Assembly: GCA_017305555.1 (NCBI GenBank) | Contig: JAFKKM010000013.1 | Location: forward strand, 37,778 to 101,777 | DNA from: Hyphomicrobiales bacterium | GTDB lineage: Bacteria > Pseudomonadota > Alphaproteobacteria > Rhizobiales > Xanthobacteraceae | Direction: 5' to 3' | DNA length: 64,000 bases | Shown: positions 35,208 to 44,432 of the stretch, in pieces | Layout of the letters: the number at the start of each line of letters is the position of its first letter | Position numbering within the stretch: position 1 is the stretch's first letter | Translations under genes and position numbers: made by a program | The notes under the pieces: model-generated | Databases searched by the model: none | The model's input: the letters and a program-made list of their open reading frames with translations, nothing else | Told to the model about the DNA's origin: nothing

Positions 35208-36425
35208 TCAGCGCAAACGCAGCGAAAGCGATTCCATTCCACGTAGAATCACGGAGTCCCTCCACAGCGGCGCGTCGTCCGTTGCGAGACTAATATTCGG
35301 AAATCGTTCGATCAGCGTCCGCAGGGCAATCTGTCCCTCGAGCCTCGCAAGCGACGCACCAAGACAGAAGTGTATGCCATGACCGAAGGTCAGATGCGTG
35401 TTCGGCGTCCTGCCGATATCGAAGCGATCCGCATTGGTAAATTGCCGAGGGTCTCGGTTCGCAGCATTGACAAAGGCGAACAGACGCTGCCCCGCCATCA
35501 ATTGCTTTCCGCCGAACTCGATATCGGCGGTGATTACCCGTGCCAACGCACCGCTCGGCCCGTCGTAGCGCAGCCATTCCTCAATCGCCGGGTCAACCAG
35601 CGCAGGATCATCCCTCAATCGCGCCCATTGGTCAGGAAACTTCATCGTGTAGTAAAGCCCGTTTCCAATCAGGTTGGTGGTCGTTTCGTGCCCTGCAAAC
35701 AGAAGCAGGATACAGGTGGCAATGATTTCATCGTCGGTCAGCCGCTCGTTTCGCTCAGAGACCAGCTGACTGATGATATCATCCTGCGGATCGGCCGCAC
35801 GTTGCGCAAGAATGCCACGAAAGTACTCCGCCATCGCCCGTGCACCAGCCTCGGCACGTTGATATTTGCCGGCCGTCGCGCGCGCGGTGCCTATGAAAAG
35901 GGCAATATCGTCGGACCACTCCTTGACCCGCATGAGATCGTCGCGTGGCACACCCAATAGATCCATCATAACCGTCGCAGGCAGTGGATAGGCAAAGTCC
36001 GCTATCCAATCGACCGCTCCGGTCAACCGGGATTTCTCGTCCATCTCGTCAAGCAGCAGCCCGACGATCTGCTCGATATTGGGCTCCAACGCCTTCACCG
36101 AACGGGAGGTGAAGGCCTTGGTGAACAATCGTCGCAACCGCGTATGATCTGGCGGATCCTGGAAAACCATCCAGTTGCCGAGGTAGGTCATGAGATTTGC
36201 GTAACTGCCCCGGCTATCGGCCGGTACGGCCGCAAAGAACGGCGCCAGACGGTTCGCCGACATTTCCGTGTTGGCGACCGCGATTTGCCTCACATCGTTA
36301 TAGCGCGTGACGACCCATGCTTTCATCGCCGGCGACCAGTGCACCGGATCTTCTTCGCGCAATCGAGAGAACATCGGGAACGGATCGGCATTAATCGCCG
36401 AATTGGCGAAATCGAGATTCAGCAC
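35208..36425 (-). CDS. Cytochrome P450
   Basis: A 405-residue soluble bacterial P450. I-helix LLFAGHETTTNLIG, K-helix ExxR in IEEWLRYDGP, heme loop FGHGIHFCLGASLARLEG with the Cys thiolate. Class I enzyme needing ferredoxin and reductase, which are not in the window. Hydroxylates an unactivated carbon. The GTG at 36425 is chosen because GGAAAGG precedes it and the conserved P450 start (LNLDFANSAINADPFPMFSR) follows at once; a TTG at 36485 is the alternative. Between the acyl-CoA synthetase (75 bp) and the thiolase (21 bp). Confidence 0.93.
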   Translation of the reverse strand: MLNLDFANSAINADPFPMFSRLREEDPVHWSPAMKAWVVTRYNDVRQIAVANTEMSANRLAPFFAAVPADSRGSYANLMTYLGNWMVFQDPPDHTRLRRLFTKAFTSRSVKALEPNIEQIVGLLLDEMDEKSRLTGAVDWIADFAYPLPATVMMDLLGVPRDDLMRVKEWSDDIALFIGTARATAGKYQRAEAGARAMAEYFRGILAQRAADPQDDIISQLVSERNERLTDDEIIATCILLLFAGHETTTNLIGNGLYYTMKFPDQWARLRDDPALVDPAIEEWLRYDGPSGALARVITADIEFGGKQLMAGQRLFAFVNAANRDPRQFTNADRFDIGRTPNTHLTFGHGIHFCLGASLARLEGQIALRTLIERFPNISLATDDAPLWRDSVILRGMESLSLRLR

Positions 36426-36500
36426 AGGGATAGGCCCTTTCCGGCTGTGGAGAGGAGCGCGAGGCCATTCGCGGCCTCGCGTCAACGAGTGTATCGATAG

Positions 36501-38423
36501 CTACTTGCGGAAACGGGCTTCGTTCGGTGCCGTGAGCGCGATAATGCCCTGCGCAACGATCACGTCCATGATCCGTTGCGCCCTTTCCGTTCCCTGCTCC
36601 AGGTCCGAGAGAGCCTCCCGGGGAGTCACGGGCGTGCCATCCAGCTTCATATGCGGCATGTCTAATAATGCAGGCGGCATGCTGGCACAGAACGCATCGA
36701 AGCGCGCTTTGACGTCCTCGCCGACATCGCCCCAAAAATCGATCAACGGCGGCTTGACGGTTTTACCTGCCGGATTTGTCGGCAAGGCGTTGCTGAAGAC
36801 GATGTATTCGGGCATTTCATACTTTGCGAGATGCCGGCCGCAATGCTCCCGGATATCTTCCGCCCTCGCGCTCTGGCCGGGTTTCAGCACCACAACCGCC
36901 TTCAGACGCTCCGAGAATACGTGATCCGGCACGCCGACCACGGCGGCGCGCAGGACGCTCGGATGGAGATACAGTTTGTTCTCGACCTCGATACAGTAGA
37001 CGTTCTGGCCACCACGCACGACCATGTCCTTCTTGCGGTCGAGCAGCCAGAGATAGCCGTCCTGATCGATTTTGGCCCAGTCACCGGAGAGAACGAAGCC
37101 GTCCCGCCGGAAAACCTCTGCCGTTCGCGCCGGCTCGTCCCAATAGCCCGCATTCGTCTGCTGGCCGCGATAGGCAACCTCGCCGATCACGTTCGGCTCG
37201 GTGACCTCATTCCCATCATCATCGAAGATCGCGATATCGGTGTTGGGAGTCGCCAAACCGCAACTGGTGATCTTCCGAAGTGCATCTTCCGTCGGCAACG
37301 CGAACCCGACTGCGGTGCTCTCGGACACGGAACCAGCATTCACGATGGCAACCGGCGAGAACTGATCGTTGAGCTGATTGATGAATGTCTCTGACGCGGC
37401 GTGCCCGCCAAAGATGATCTTCTTGAGCGACGAACAGTCGTGATTGCAAAACTCCGGATGATTCATCATCATCCAAAGCATGATCGGCGCGGCCACCGCC
37501 CACGTCGCACGTTCGGCTTCGATCAACTTGATCGCATCCAACGGCGCGAAGGCGGCCATGACTACGCACTTTCCGCCGGAAAGAAGTGCAGGCAGAAAGT
37601 CCGCGTAGACCGCCGTATTGTGGTAGAGCGGCGGCATACAGAGATTGACGTCGTCCGGGCCAAGTCCCTTGGCGGCCATCACAACGTTCTGCGCACAACC
37701 GAGCGCATTGATGTGCATGGCCATGGTGCCCTTCGGCGCGCCGGTCGTGCCGGATGTGAATGAGATGGCACAGAGATCCCATTCATCGACCGCTTCCGGA
37801 CGTATGGGCTCGGCTCCCGGCGTCATCAGTCGCGAGAAGGCAAGAGTTCCAGATGGCGCATCCTCACCGGTCGAGAAAACGACTTCAACGCTTTCGAGAG
37901 AGGTGCGGATAGATTCCAGCTTGCCGTTCCAGACGTCGGGCGAAACCACTAATCCCTTGGCACCAACCTTATTGATCTGCGCTGCAAGACCATCCGCAGT
38001 GAGACCAAGGTTGACCGGAACCGCGATCCCGCCCAATTGGATCACGGCCAGATAGCTGATGACATATTCAGGGCATCCCGCCGTCAACAGACAAAGTCGA
38101 TCACGCTTCTTGAAGCCGAAATGACGCTGGAGTCGCGCCGCGGCCCGATCAACTTGTTCGCCGACATCACGCCACGTCATCCTCTGACCGGCAGGATAGA
38201 ATACATAGGCCTCGTGGTCGGGCCAGCGCGCGACGTTGGCGGCCAGGCATTCCGAAATGTTACGCGGCCGATCGCGATAGACCCAGATATCGGCGCCTTC
38301 CCATGCGATACCGCGTCCCGCCGGAGCCTTGATCTTGGTAACGCTCTCCGCGAGATCCGGATCGATGTCACGCCATGACTTGCATGTCCCCGTCGTCGGT
38401 CCCTTGACCTCCCAAGCTCCCAT
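36501..38423 (-). CDS. AMP-dependent acyl-CoA synthetase
   Basis: A 640-residue adenylate-forming ligase. P-loop SFTSGTTGAPKGT at residues 221-233, VSESTAVGFAL in the A5 region, LSGDWAKIDQDGYLWLLDRK, and NPAGKTVKPPL with the catalytic Lys near the C-terminus. Activates a carboxylic acid with ATP and CoA. Longer than most (about 550) through a 50-residue N-terminal extension. First gene of a ligase-P450-thiolase operon, divergent from TetR at 38590. It probably attaches CoA to the pathway substrate, an aromatic, terpenoid or fatty acid. Confidence 0.92.
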   Translation of the reverse strand: MGAWEVKGPTTGTCKSWRDIDPDLAESVTKIKAPAGRGIAWEGADIWVYRDRPRNISECLAANVARWPDHEAYVFYPAGQRMTWRDVGEQVDRAAARLQRHFGFKKRDRLCLLTAGCPEYVISYLAVIQLGGIAVPVNLGLTADGLAAQINKVGAKGLVVSPDVWNGKLESIRTSLESVEVVFSTGEDAPSGTLAFSRLMTPGAEPIRPEAVDEWDLCAISFTSGTTGAPKGTMAMHINALGCAQNVVMAAKGLGPDDVNLCMPPLYHNTAVYADFLPALLSGGKCVVMAAFAPLDAIKLIEAERATWAVAAPIMLWMMMNHPEFCNHDCSSLKKIIFGGHAASETFINQLNDQFSPVAIVNAGSVSESTAVGFALPTEDALRKITSCGLATPNTDIAIFDDDGNEVTEPNVIGEVAYRGQQTNAGYWDEPARTAEVFRRDGFVLSGDWAKIDQDGYLWLLDRKKDMVVRGGQNVYCIEVENKLYLHPSVLRAAVVGVPDHVFSERLKAVVVLKPGQSARAEDIREHCGRHLAKYEMPEYIVFSNALPTNPAGKTVKPPLIDFWGDVGEDVKARFDAFCASMPPALLDMPHMKLDGTPVTPREALSDLEQGTERAQRIMDVIVAQGIIALTAPNEARFRK

Positions 38424-38502
38424 CGCGCGTCCTCATCCCTTCAGTTTGATGCTCTTGCCAGTGCACGGACGTTACCCATCGGCTTCAGGAAGAGTCAACA
38501 CC

Positions 38503-38518
38503 AAACAATCGTTTGTTT
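38503..38518. promoter_or_regulatory. Inverted repeat AAACAA-TCGT-TTGTTT
   Basis: Perfect 6-bp arms in the 166-bp space between the acyl-CoA synthetase and a divergent TetR gene. Candidate operator for that TetR. Confidence 0.5.
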
Positions 38519-38589
38519 CGATTTGTGCGACCCTGTCGACGGAGCAAATTTTGTCGGATAAGAAAAAGGAAAATCTCCGAGAGCTTCGA

Positions 38590-39237
38590 ATGAAACCGAT
38601 GGGTTCGAAAAGCCGCACAGCCCGCCCTATGGCCAAGCGGAAGACACGTCCGGCGAAACCGGTGCGACCGCCTGCAGCCAAGAAGCAGATCGAGCCCTTG
38701 GATGATCGCCGGCAAGTGGTGATCAACGAAGCCGCACGCCTATTTGGCTCGAAGGGCTATGAGGGCACATCCATGCGCGACATCGCCGCGGCAGTGAAGA
38801 TCCTGCCCGGCTCGCTATACCATCACTTCCCGTCGAAGGAAGATTTGTTCGTTGCCGTCTATGCGTTCGCTGTATCGCAATCGCTTGACGCTGTAACCGC
38901 GGCAATCGCCAACCGTACCGATCCGTGGGCACGCCTTGAAGCAGCATGCATCGCCCACACGCAGGGACTGCTCGACACCAACAGCTATGCAGCCGTTCTC
39001 ATCTCACACCTGTCGGTCTCGAATTTGCCAAATCAGGTGGTCGCGCTGCGGGACAGCTACGAATCGGTATTCAAGGAATTAATTGCAGAGCTTCCCCTTC
39101 CGCCAGGAATTGATCGGCGTATCTTCCGGCTTGGCCTGCTGGGGTCGATGAGTTGGACGATCACCTGGTATCGACCGGGCGGCGAGACGCCTGCGACGAT
39201 CGTCCGAAAACTTCTGAGCATCATCCGCCGGGAATAA
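38590..39237 (+). CDS. TetR-family regulator, divergent from the acyl-CoA synthetase
   Basis: A 215-residue regulator with a basic leader (KSRTARPMAKRKTRPAKPVR) before the helix-turn-helix: VVINEAARLFGSKGYEGTSM, RDIAAAVKILPGSLYHHFPS. The C-terminal domain is of the FadR/KstR-like size. Start ATG at 38590 with GAGAG 6-10 nt upstream; two later ATGs (38599 and about 38630) are possible. Followed by a 98-bp gap and the crotonase copy 2 on the same strand. Likely responds to an acyl-CoA made by the divergent ligase. Confidence 0.88.
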   Translation: MKPMGSKSRTARPMAKRKTRPAKPVRPPAAKKQIEPLDDRRQVVINEAARLFGSKGYEGTSMRDIAAAVKILPGSLYHHFPSKEDLFVAVYAFAVSQSLDAVTAAIANRTDPWARLEAACIAHTQGLLDTNSYAAVLISHLSVSNLPNQVVALRDSYESVFKELIAELPLPPGIDRRIFRLGLLGSMSWTITWYRPGGETPATIVRKLLSIIRRE

Positions 39238-39335
39238 CTCGGAAGCCGCGATCGGAGTCATGGCCGCAACCGAACGCGAATAGCCCGGTAGCATTTTCGG
39301 ACGGAGAGATCGCGGCAGAGCGCAGAAAGGGAATC

Positions 39336-40109
39336 ATGAACAACGAGCCCACCTCCAAAGTCCTGGTCGAAAAAGCAGGCCCCGTCACGACGATCACCCT
39401 CAACCGGCCCGAGGTGCGAAACGCCGCGGACCTTGAGACACTGACGCTGCTCCGGACGGCATTCCATGATTTCGAGAATGATCCCGACGCACGCGTCGCA
39501 GTGCTAACCGGGGCCGGCGACGCTTTCTGCGCCGGAGCAGACCTCAAGGAACTGGCCTCCGGCAAATCGATTGGTTTCGCATGGGCCGGAAGCGATCAAG
39601 GCCCGCTGCGTGAGTTCCTGTCGAAACCGATCATCGCTGCGGTGTCAGGGCACGCGGTCGCCGCGGGACTTGCACTCGCGATCTTTTGCGATCTTCGGGT
39701 GGTCGACGAAAGCGCCGTATTCGGCGTGTTCTGCCGTCGATGGGGCGCCCCGATGACCAACGGAGCGACGGTTCGGTTACCGCGTCTGATCGGGCAAAGC
39801 CGGGCGATGGACATGCTGATGACCGGCCGCGCCGTTTACGCACAGGAAGCGCTCGCAATCGGCCTCGCCAACCGCCTGGTACCGGTTGGAACCGCTCGAC
39901 AAGCCGCCGAGGATCTGGCCCACGAGATCGCCGACTTTCCTCAAATTTGCATGCTCGCCGATCGCATGTCCGCTCACCAGCAATGGGGCCTCTCGGATCA
40001 AGACGCGATCCGCATCGAGGCGCAATACGGACAAGAAGCATTCCGATCGGAGACCCAAGCCGGTGCGCAACGCTTTACGGACGGCGCAGGACGACACGGT
40101 CGCTTCTAA
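39336..40109 (+). CDS. Crotonase-family protein, copy 2 (atypical active site)
   Basis: A 257-residue paralogue of the protein at 28407-29180, same length and same subgroup motif CRRWGAPMTNGATVRLPRLI. It keeps the oxyanion-hole motif AFCAGADLKEL, but both hydratase glutamates are missing (Ala at AGLALAI, Cys at FGVFC). Start ATG at 39336 with AAAGGGAA upstream. The reaction is probably not a plain enoyl-CoA hydration. Convergent with the next crotonase. Confidence 0.88.
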   Translation: MNNEPTSKVLVEKAGPVTTITLNRPEVRNAADLETLTLLRTAFHDFENDPDARVAVLTGAGDAFCAGADLKELASGKSIGFAWAGSDQGPLREFLSKPIIAAVSGHAVAAGLALAIFCDLRVVDESAVFGVFCRRWGAPMTNGATVRLPRLIGQSRAMDMLMTGRAVYAQEALAIGLANRLVPVGTARQAAEDLAHEIADFPQICMLADRMSAHQQWGLSDQDAIRIEAQYGQEAFRSETQAGAQRFTDGAGRHGRF

Positions 40110-40139
40110 AGGTCGCGTCCTCCGCCGCAGGATTTTCGG

Positions 40140-40916
40140 TCAACGCCCCGTATATCTCGGCGGTCGCTTCTCAACGAAGGCGTCAAGCCCTTCCTGGCAA
40201 TCCTGCGTGCTCGCAACAAGAGCGAAACTATCCGCTGCATGCTCGATTGCACGGCGATAGTCCGCATCGACCGCGCGCATGAATGCGTCACGCCCAATCT
40301 TCATGATGGCCGGCGATTTTTCGGCGAAACGTCGCGCGACGGCACGCGCCTGGTCGAGGGCAGAACCCTTCGGAACGATTTCGCTGACCAGGCCCATCCG
40401 AAATGCGGTGGCCGCGTCGAACGGATCGCCTAAAAACAGCGGACCGAACGCTTGATGCTTTCCAACCAGCCGCGGCAACTGGACAAAGTGCAAAGCCGGG
40501 ATCAATCCGACGTCGATTTCCGGATATCCGAATGTGGCCGCCTCCCCTGCAATGATCATGTCGCAGGACACCGCGATGGTCATACCACCGGCGCGCGCCG
40601 CACCATCCACGGCGGCGATAGTGGGCTTGCCCATCCGATATTGCACATCGTTCAGCGCGAAATAGAGACGTTCGAGAAAAGCCTTGGCATCCAGCCCGCG
40701 CTTACCACGCACGATATCGAGATCGAGCCCGGCACAGAAAACCTTATGGGCGCTGGCAATAACAACCGCACGCACGGATGAGTCGTCCTTTGCCCGGCCC
40801 AATGCGTCCAGCAACCCGTCGATCAACGGCATGCTCAGCGCGTTGACAGGCGCACGATCAAGCGTGATTTCCGCAACCGAATCCGTAATGGCATAGTGAA
40901 CGAGCGCAGCACACAT
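40140..40916 (-). CDS. Crotonase-family protein, copy 3 (enoyl-CoA hydratase/isomerase)
   Basis: A 258-residue crotonase of a different subgroup. KVFCAGLDLDIVRG at the first oxyanion loop and RAGGMTIAVSCDMII at the second. It has one of the two hydratase glutamates (TFGYPEID), with Thr at the other, so isomerase or hydrolase activity is as likely as hydration. Downstream (142 bp) of the solute-binding protein on the same strand. Confidence 0.87.
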   Translation of the reverse strand: MCAALVHYAITDSVAEITLDRAPVNALSMPLIDGLLDALGRAKDDSSVRAVVIASAHKVFCAGLDLDIVRGKRGLDAKAFLERLYFALNDVQYRMGKPTIAAVDGAARAGGMTIAVSCDMIIAGEAATFGYPEIDVGLIPALHFVQLPRLVGKHQAFGPLFLGDPFDAATAFRMGLVSEIVPKGSALDQARAVARRFAEKSPAIMKIGRDAFMRAVDADYRRAIEHAADSFALVASTQDCQEGLDAFVEKRPPRYTGR

Positions 40917-41058
40917 GGGCGTTTACTCTCCGGTTGATCTGGCCAAGCGTACAGACTTGCCTGCCGCTCAAGATCGTCGTTAACATCTCGCTCATTCAAG
41001 TGCCAGCCGCAACTCAAGCCTGCAAGACATAGTGCGCTTTCAACTTGAGCAAGGCTTA

Positions 41059-42294
41059 CTACTTATCGACCGCTCCTTTTGCCAGGTCACAGCCGCCTTC
41101 CGAAAGCGGGCGCCAGGCTTCCTCCGGCGGGATCGTCGCGATTACTTTTTCATAGTCCCACGGCTCCTTGGATTCATCTGGCGACTTGACCTGAACCAGA
41201 TACATATTGCGCAAAACCTGACCGTCGCTGCGTATCCGTGCGTTCTGCGTCATGAAATCGCTGACAGGGTTTTTGCGCATAGCAGCCGCGACGGCATCTG
41301 CGTCGTCCGTACCCGCGGCCTTCACCGCTTCCAGGTAATGCATAACGCCGCTATAGACACCTGCCTGAATCATGGTTGGCGCCTGCCCTCGTCGTCGCGC
41401 CATGAAACGCTTGCCAAAAGCGCGCGTTCCTTCGTTCTGGGTCCACGAAAATGACGTCGCATAAATGATCCCCTGCGCGGCCTGCAGGCCGAGTGAATGC
41501 ACGTCGGTGATCAGCATCAGCAATGCGGCAATGCGTTGGTCTGCGGACTTGCCGATACCGAACTCGGCCGCCTGCTTGAGGCTGTTGACGGTGTCACCGC
41601 CAGCATTTGCAAGCGCGATCACCTGTGCCTTAGAGTTCTGCGCCTGAAGCAAGAACGACGACAGATCGGAGGCACCGAGCGGATGGCGCACCGCGCCAAG
41701 CACCTTTCCACCCGCCTTCGTGATGAAATTCGAGGCGTCGCGCTCCAGCGCATGTCCGAAGGCGTAGTCCGCCGTCAGGAAAAACCAGGTATCCTTCTTC
41801 TGCTTGAGCAGCGCCTTTGTCACTGCGGATGCTTCAGCATACGTGCTGTAGGTGAAGTGAAAGCCGTAGGGTGAACACTGCTCTCCGGTGAGATCGGACG
41901 AACCCGGTCCGGAGATGAGGAATATCCGTTTCTTCTGGCTCGTGATCCCCTGGATCGCGAGCGCGGTTGCCGAGTTTCCTCCGTCAGCGATCGCATCGAC
42001 GCCCTCCTCGTCGATCCAGCGCCGCACCGTGATGGCCGCGATATCGGGCTTGTTCTGGTGGTCCGCCGCAACGATCTCAATCTTTTTGCCGAGCACCGTC
42101 GGGCCGAAATCCTCGACTGCAAGCCGCGCTGCCTCGACGGATCCTTCACCGCCCAGGTCAGAATAAAGCCCCGACATGTCGTTGATGACACCGATACGGA
42201 CGACGTCACCGGATATCTGCGCCGAAGCCGGGCGAAGTGCTATCAGACTACCGAGCAGCAGCGCCGTGAATGTCAGGTATCGTGTTCTCGTCAT
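41059..42294 (-). CDS. ABC transporter solute-binding protein, orphan copy 2
   Basis: A 411-residue periplasmic protein closely related to the one at 27166-28386 (shared VVRIGVINDMSGLYSDLGGE, IADGGNSATALAIQ, a CSPYGFHFTYSTYAEA segment and the end WDYEKVIATIPPEEAWRPL). Signal peptide cleaved after RPASA. Start ATG at 42294 with GGGGAGG 6-12 nt upstream; the upstream ATG at 42321 has no such site. No permease beside it. It follows the acyl-CoA dehydrogenase by 30 bp. Probably delivers a related acid to the shared Liv-type membrane parts. Confidence 0.9.
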   Translation of the reverse strand: MTRTRYLTFTALLLGSLIALRPASAQISGDVVRIGVINDMSGLYSDLGGEGSVEAARLAVEDFGPTVLGKKIEIVAADHQNKPDIAAITVRRWIDEEGVDAIADGGNSATALAIQGITSQKKRIFLISGPGSSDLTGEQCSPYGFHFTYSTYAEASAVTKALLKQKKDTWFFLTADYAFGHALERDASNFITKAGGKVLGAVRHPLGASDLSSFLLQAQNSKAQVIALANAGGDTVNSLKQAAEFGIGKSADQRIAALLMLITDVHSLGLQAAQGIIYATSFSWTQNEGTRAFGKRFMARRRGQAPTMIQAGVYSGVMHYLEAVKAAGTDDADAVAAAMRKNPVSDFMTQNARIRSDGQVLRNMYLVQVKSPDESKEPWDYEKVIATIPPEEAWRPLSEGGCDLAKGAVDK

Positions 42295-42324
42295 GTGTGC
42301 CCTCCCCAGTTTGGCGAACATATG

Positions 42325-44112
42325 CTACGCATCCAGCAGTGCATGAACCTGCGTGGCCTGTACCGCCCCCTCCGCGAGCACCAGGTCGATTGCCTCGCGC
42401 TCCCACGCCTCATCGGTCGCCATCAGGGGATCACGGCTCGTCAGCCGATGTTCGAGCACCAAGCGCGCAAACAGCGCGCGTCGCGGATCGACGCCGGGCC
42501 GGCTGCCCTCCCAAGCCAACAACACCGCGGACGCTGCGTGATAAAGTGCGCTGGCCGCCAGCCGTACTGAAGTCTCTGAGTCCGGTTCGGCCGCAACGCG
42601 TTCGGCGAATGCGACAGCCCGCGTGAGCGCAAGATCAAGACGTTCGCGAAACCGCTGTGGCAACGAGGTTACCTCAGCGAGACGACGTCTCAGTGCATCT
42701 GCCAAAGCCAGATGCGCGCGGCTTTTGCCGACGGCGCGCTTGATAATATCCAGCGCGTTGATGTTGCTCGTGCCTTCCCAGATAATGCCGATATGGGCAT
42801 CGCGAATGAGCCGTGCATGGACCCACTCCTCGATGTAGCCGTTGCCGCCTCGTACCTCCATCGATCCGGTCGCCACCGGAACATTGTCGCGGCAGGCGCG
42901 GTACTTCAAAAGCGGAGTCAGAATGCGCACCAGGTCGATCGCCTCTTGAGCACCGGCGTTGGCTCGATCCATCGCGGCTGCCGCGAACATCACCATCGAT
43001 AACGCCTGCTCGGTCGGCACCATCAGCTTCGCGAGTTGGCGACGCAGCAGAGGCATCTCGACGATCGTCTGCCCGAACGCGACGCGCTGGCGCGCGCAGA
43101 CCAGCGCTTCATTGACGCAACGCCTCATCATGGCCGCGGCCCGCACGCCATGCGAGAGCCGCGATAGATTGACCTGCTCCATCATCTGCTTGATGCCGCG
43201 ATCCACCTCCCCGACGAGATAGGCGACGGCCCCTTCGAGCCTGATCTCCCCACTCGCCATCGAGCGCGTGCCGAGCTTGTCCTTGAGACGGACGATCCGG
43301 TAGCTATTCCGGCGACCGTTCTTCAGCCGGCGAGGCAGCGCAAATAGCGCAAGTCCGGCGGTGCCGCTCGGCGCCCCCTCAGGCCGCGCGAGTACAAGCG
43401 CGACATCAGCGTCGGTATGAGAACAAAACCACTTGTCGCCAGTGAGACGCCAAACGCCGTCCTCACATCGCGCGACGGTCTCTATCGTTCCGACATCGGA
43501 GCCGCCCGCCCGTTCGGTCATGAACTGCGTGCCCTTCCACATCGTCGCGATATCGCCCGACAGCATTTTCGGCAGCAGGTAATCCTTCAGTTCCAAACTG
43601 CCGAATTTGCGGATGAGATGGATGGAGGTGTCGGTGACGCTGATCGGGCACATCAGCCCGAACTCGGCCTGTACGAACAGGTATTGAAAGGCGTATTTGG
43701 CGACCACGGGCAGCGGACGCTCCATGCCGAGCACACCGCCGCGGTGGCTCATCGCCTGAAACTGGAAATCGCCAAAGGCGATCTTTTCCATCTCACGGTA
43801 GGCCGGATGATAGTCGATCCAGTCTTCGTCGCGGCCAATGGCGTCGCGTGCGTTGAGAACCGGCGGATGCTTGTCGGCGATCCGCGCGAGCTGATCGAGC
43901 TTGCCGCCCGCAAGTTCGCCCAAGCGCCGAAAGTGCGGCTCCAGATGCCGATGGTCGTCATCCGACAGGTAGAGTTTGAGGAGATCGCGTGCCCCTCGGT
44001 CGGCGTCGTAAAAATTGAGGCCCGCACAATCGAGCGCGACATGGCGTGACGGATCCGTTTCATCCGCTTCTCGAACACCCGCAGCACTGAACGGGACGTG
44101 ATTACCGTGCAT
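42325..44112 (-). CDS. AidB-like acyl-CoA dehydrogenase
   Basis: A 595-residue flavoprotein, longer than the usual 380-400 because of an N-terminal extension and a C-terminal helical domain, as in AidB. FAD/acyl parts: PISVTDTSIHLIRKF, TQFMTERAGGSDVGT, MEVRGGNGYIEEWVHARLI and IIWEGTSNINALDI. Oxidises acyl-CoA to enoyl-CoA or acts on branched chains; some AidB members bind DNA instead. The ATG at 44112 has AGAGGAGG, a perfect ribosome site, so the 49 codons upstream are not used. First gene of the AcDH-SBP unit, divergent from IclR. Confidence 0.9.
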   Translation of the reverse strand: MHGNHVPFSAAGVREADETDPSRHVALDCAGLNFYDADRGARDLLKLYLSDDDHRHLEPHFRRLGELAGGKLDQLARIADKHPPVLNARDAIGRDEDWIDYHPAYREMEKIAFGDFQFQAMSHRGGVLGMERPLPVVAKYAFQYLFVQAEFGLMCPISVTDTSIHLIRKFGSLELKDYLLPKMLSGDIATMWKGTQFMTERAGGSDVGTIETVARCEDGVWRLTGDKWFCSHTDADVALVLARPEGAPSGTAGLALFALPRRLKNGRRNSYRIVRLKDKLGTRSMASGEIRLEGAVAYLVGEVDRGIKQMMEQVNLSRLSHGVRAAAMMRRCVNEALVCARQRVAFGQTIVEMPLLRRQLAKLMVPTEQALSMVMFAAAAMDRANAGAQEAIDLVRILTPLLKYRACRDNVPVATGSMEVRGGNGYIEEWVHARLIRDAHIGIIWEGTSNINALDIIKRAVGKSRAHLALADALRRRLAEVTSLPQRFRERLDLALTRAVAFAERVAAEPDSETSVRLAASALYHAASAVLLAWEGSRPGVDPRRALFARLVLEHRLTSRDPLMATDEAWEREAIDLVLAEGAVQATQVHALLDA

Positions 44113-44432
44113 GGCGACCTCCTCTGCTGACCGAACCTCTTGAGGCTCGTGGTCGGACGGCATTTGTCTGGCCAGTTCGCTCCCCGGAGCGGAACGGATG
44201 CTTGCTGCCACAAAGATGTCGCCGGGATTTTGCCCCGTCCAGCCTGAGGGCCATGACAATCAAAAATTCCAGATATATGAAATCGTGCGACAGCCGCCGC
44301 TGCACGACGTGCATCTCAAGGCATTGACGGCTGCATTCGCGGCGCCCACAGTTGTCATGCGACGCGCCACGTCATCGACCCAGATGCCCACCTAGAAGGG
44401 AGCGGTCCCCTCGCGCGAGCCAGGATGTCCGG
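44113..44432. other. Divergent promoter region of acyl-CoA dehydrogenase and IclR
   Basis: 320 bp without a gene. It has the IclR-like inverted repeat ATTCCA-N6-TGAAAT at 44266-44283 (one mismatch between arms). Confidence 0.45.
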
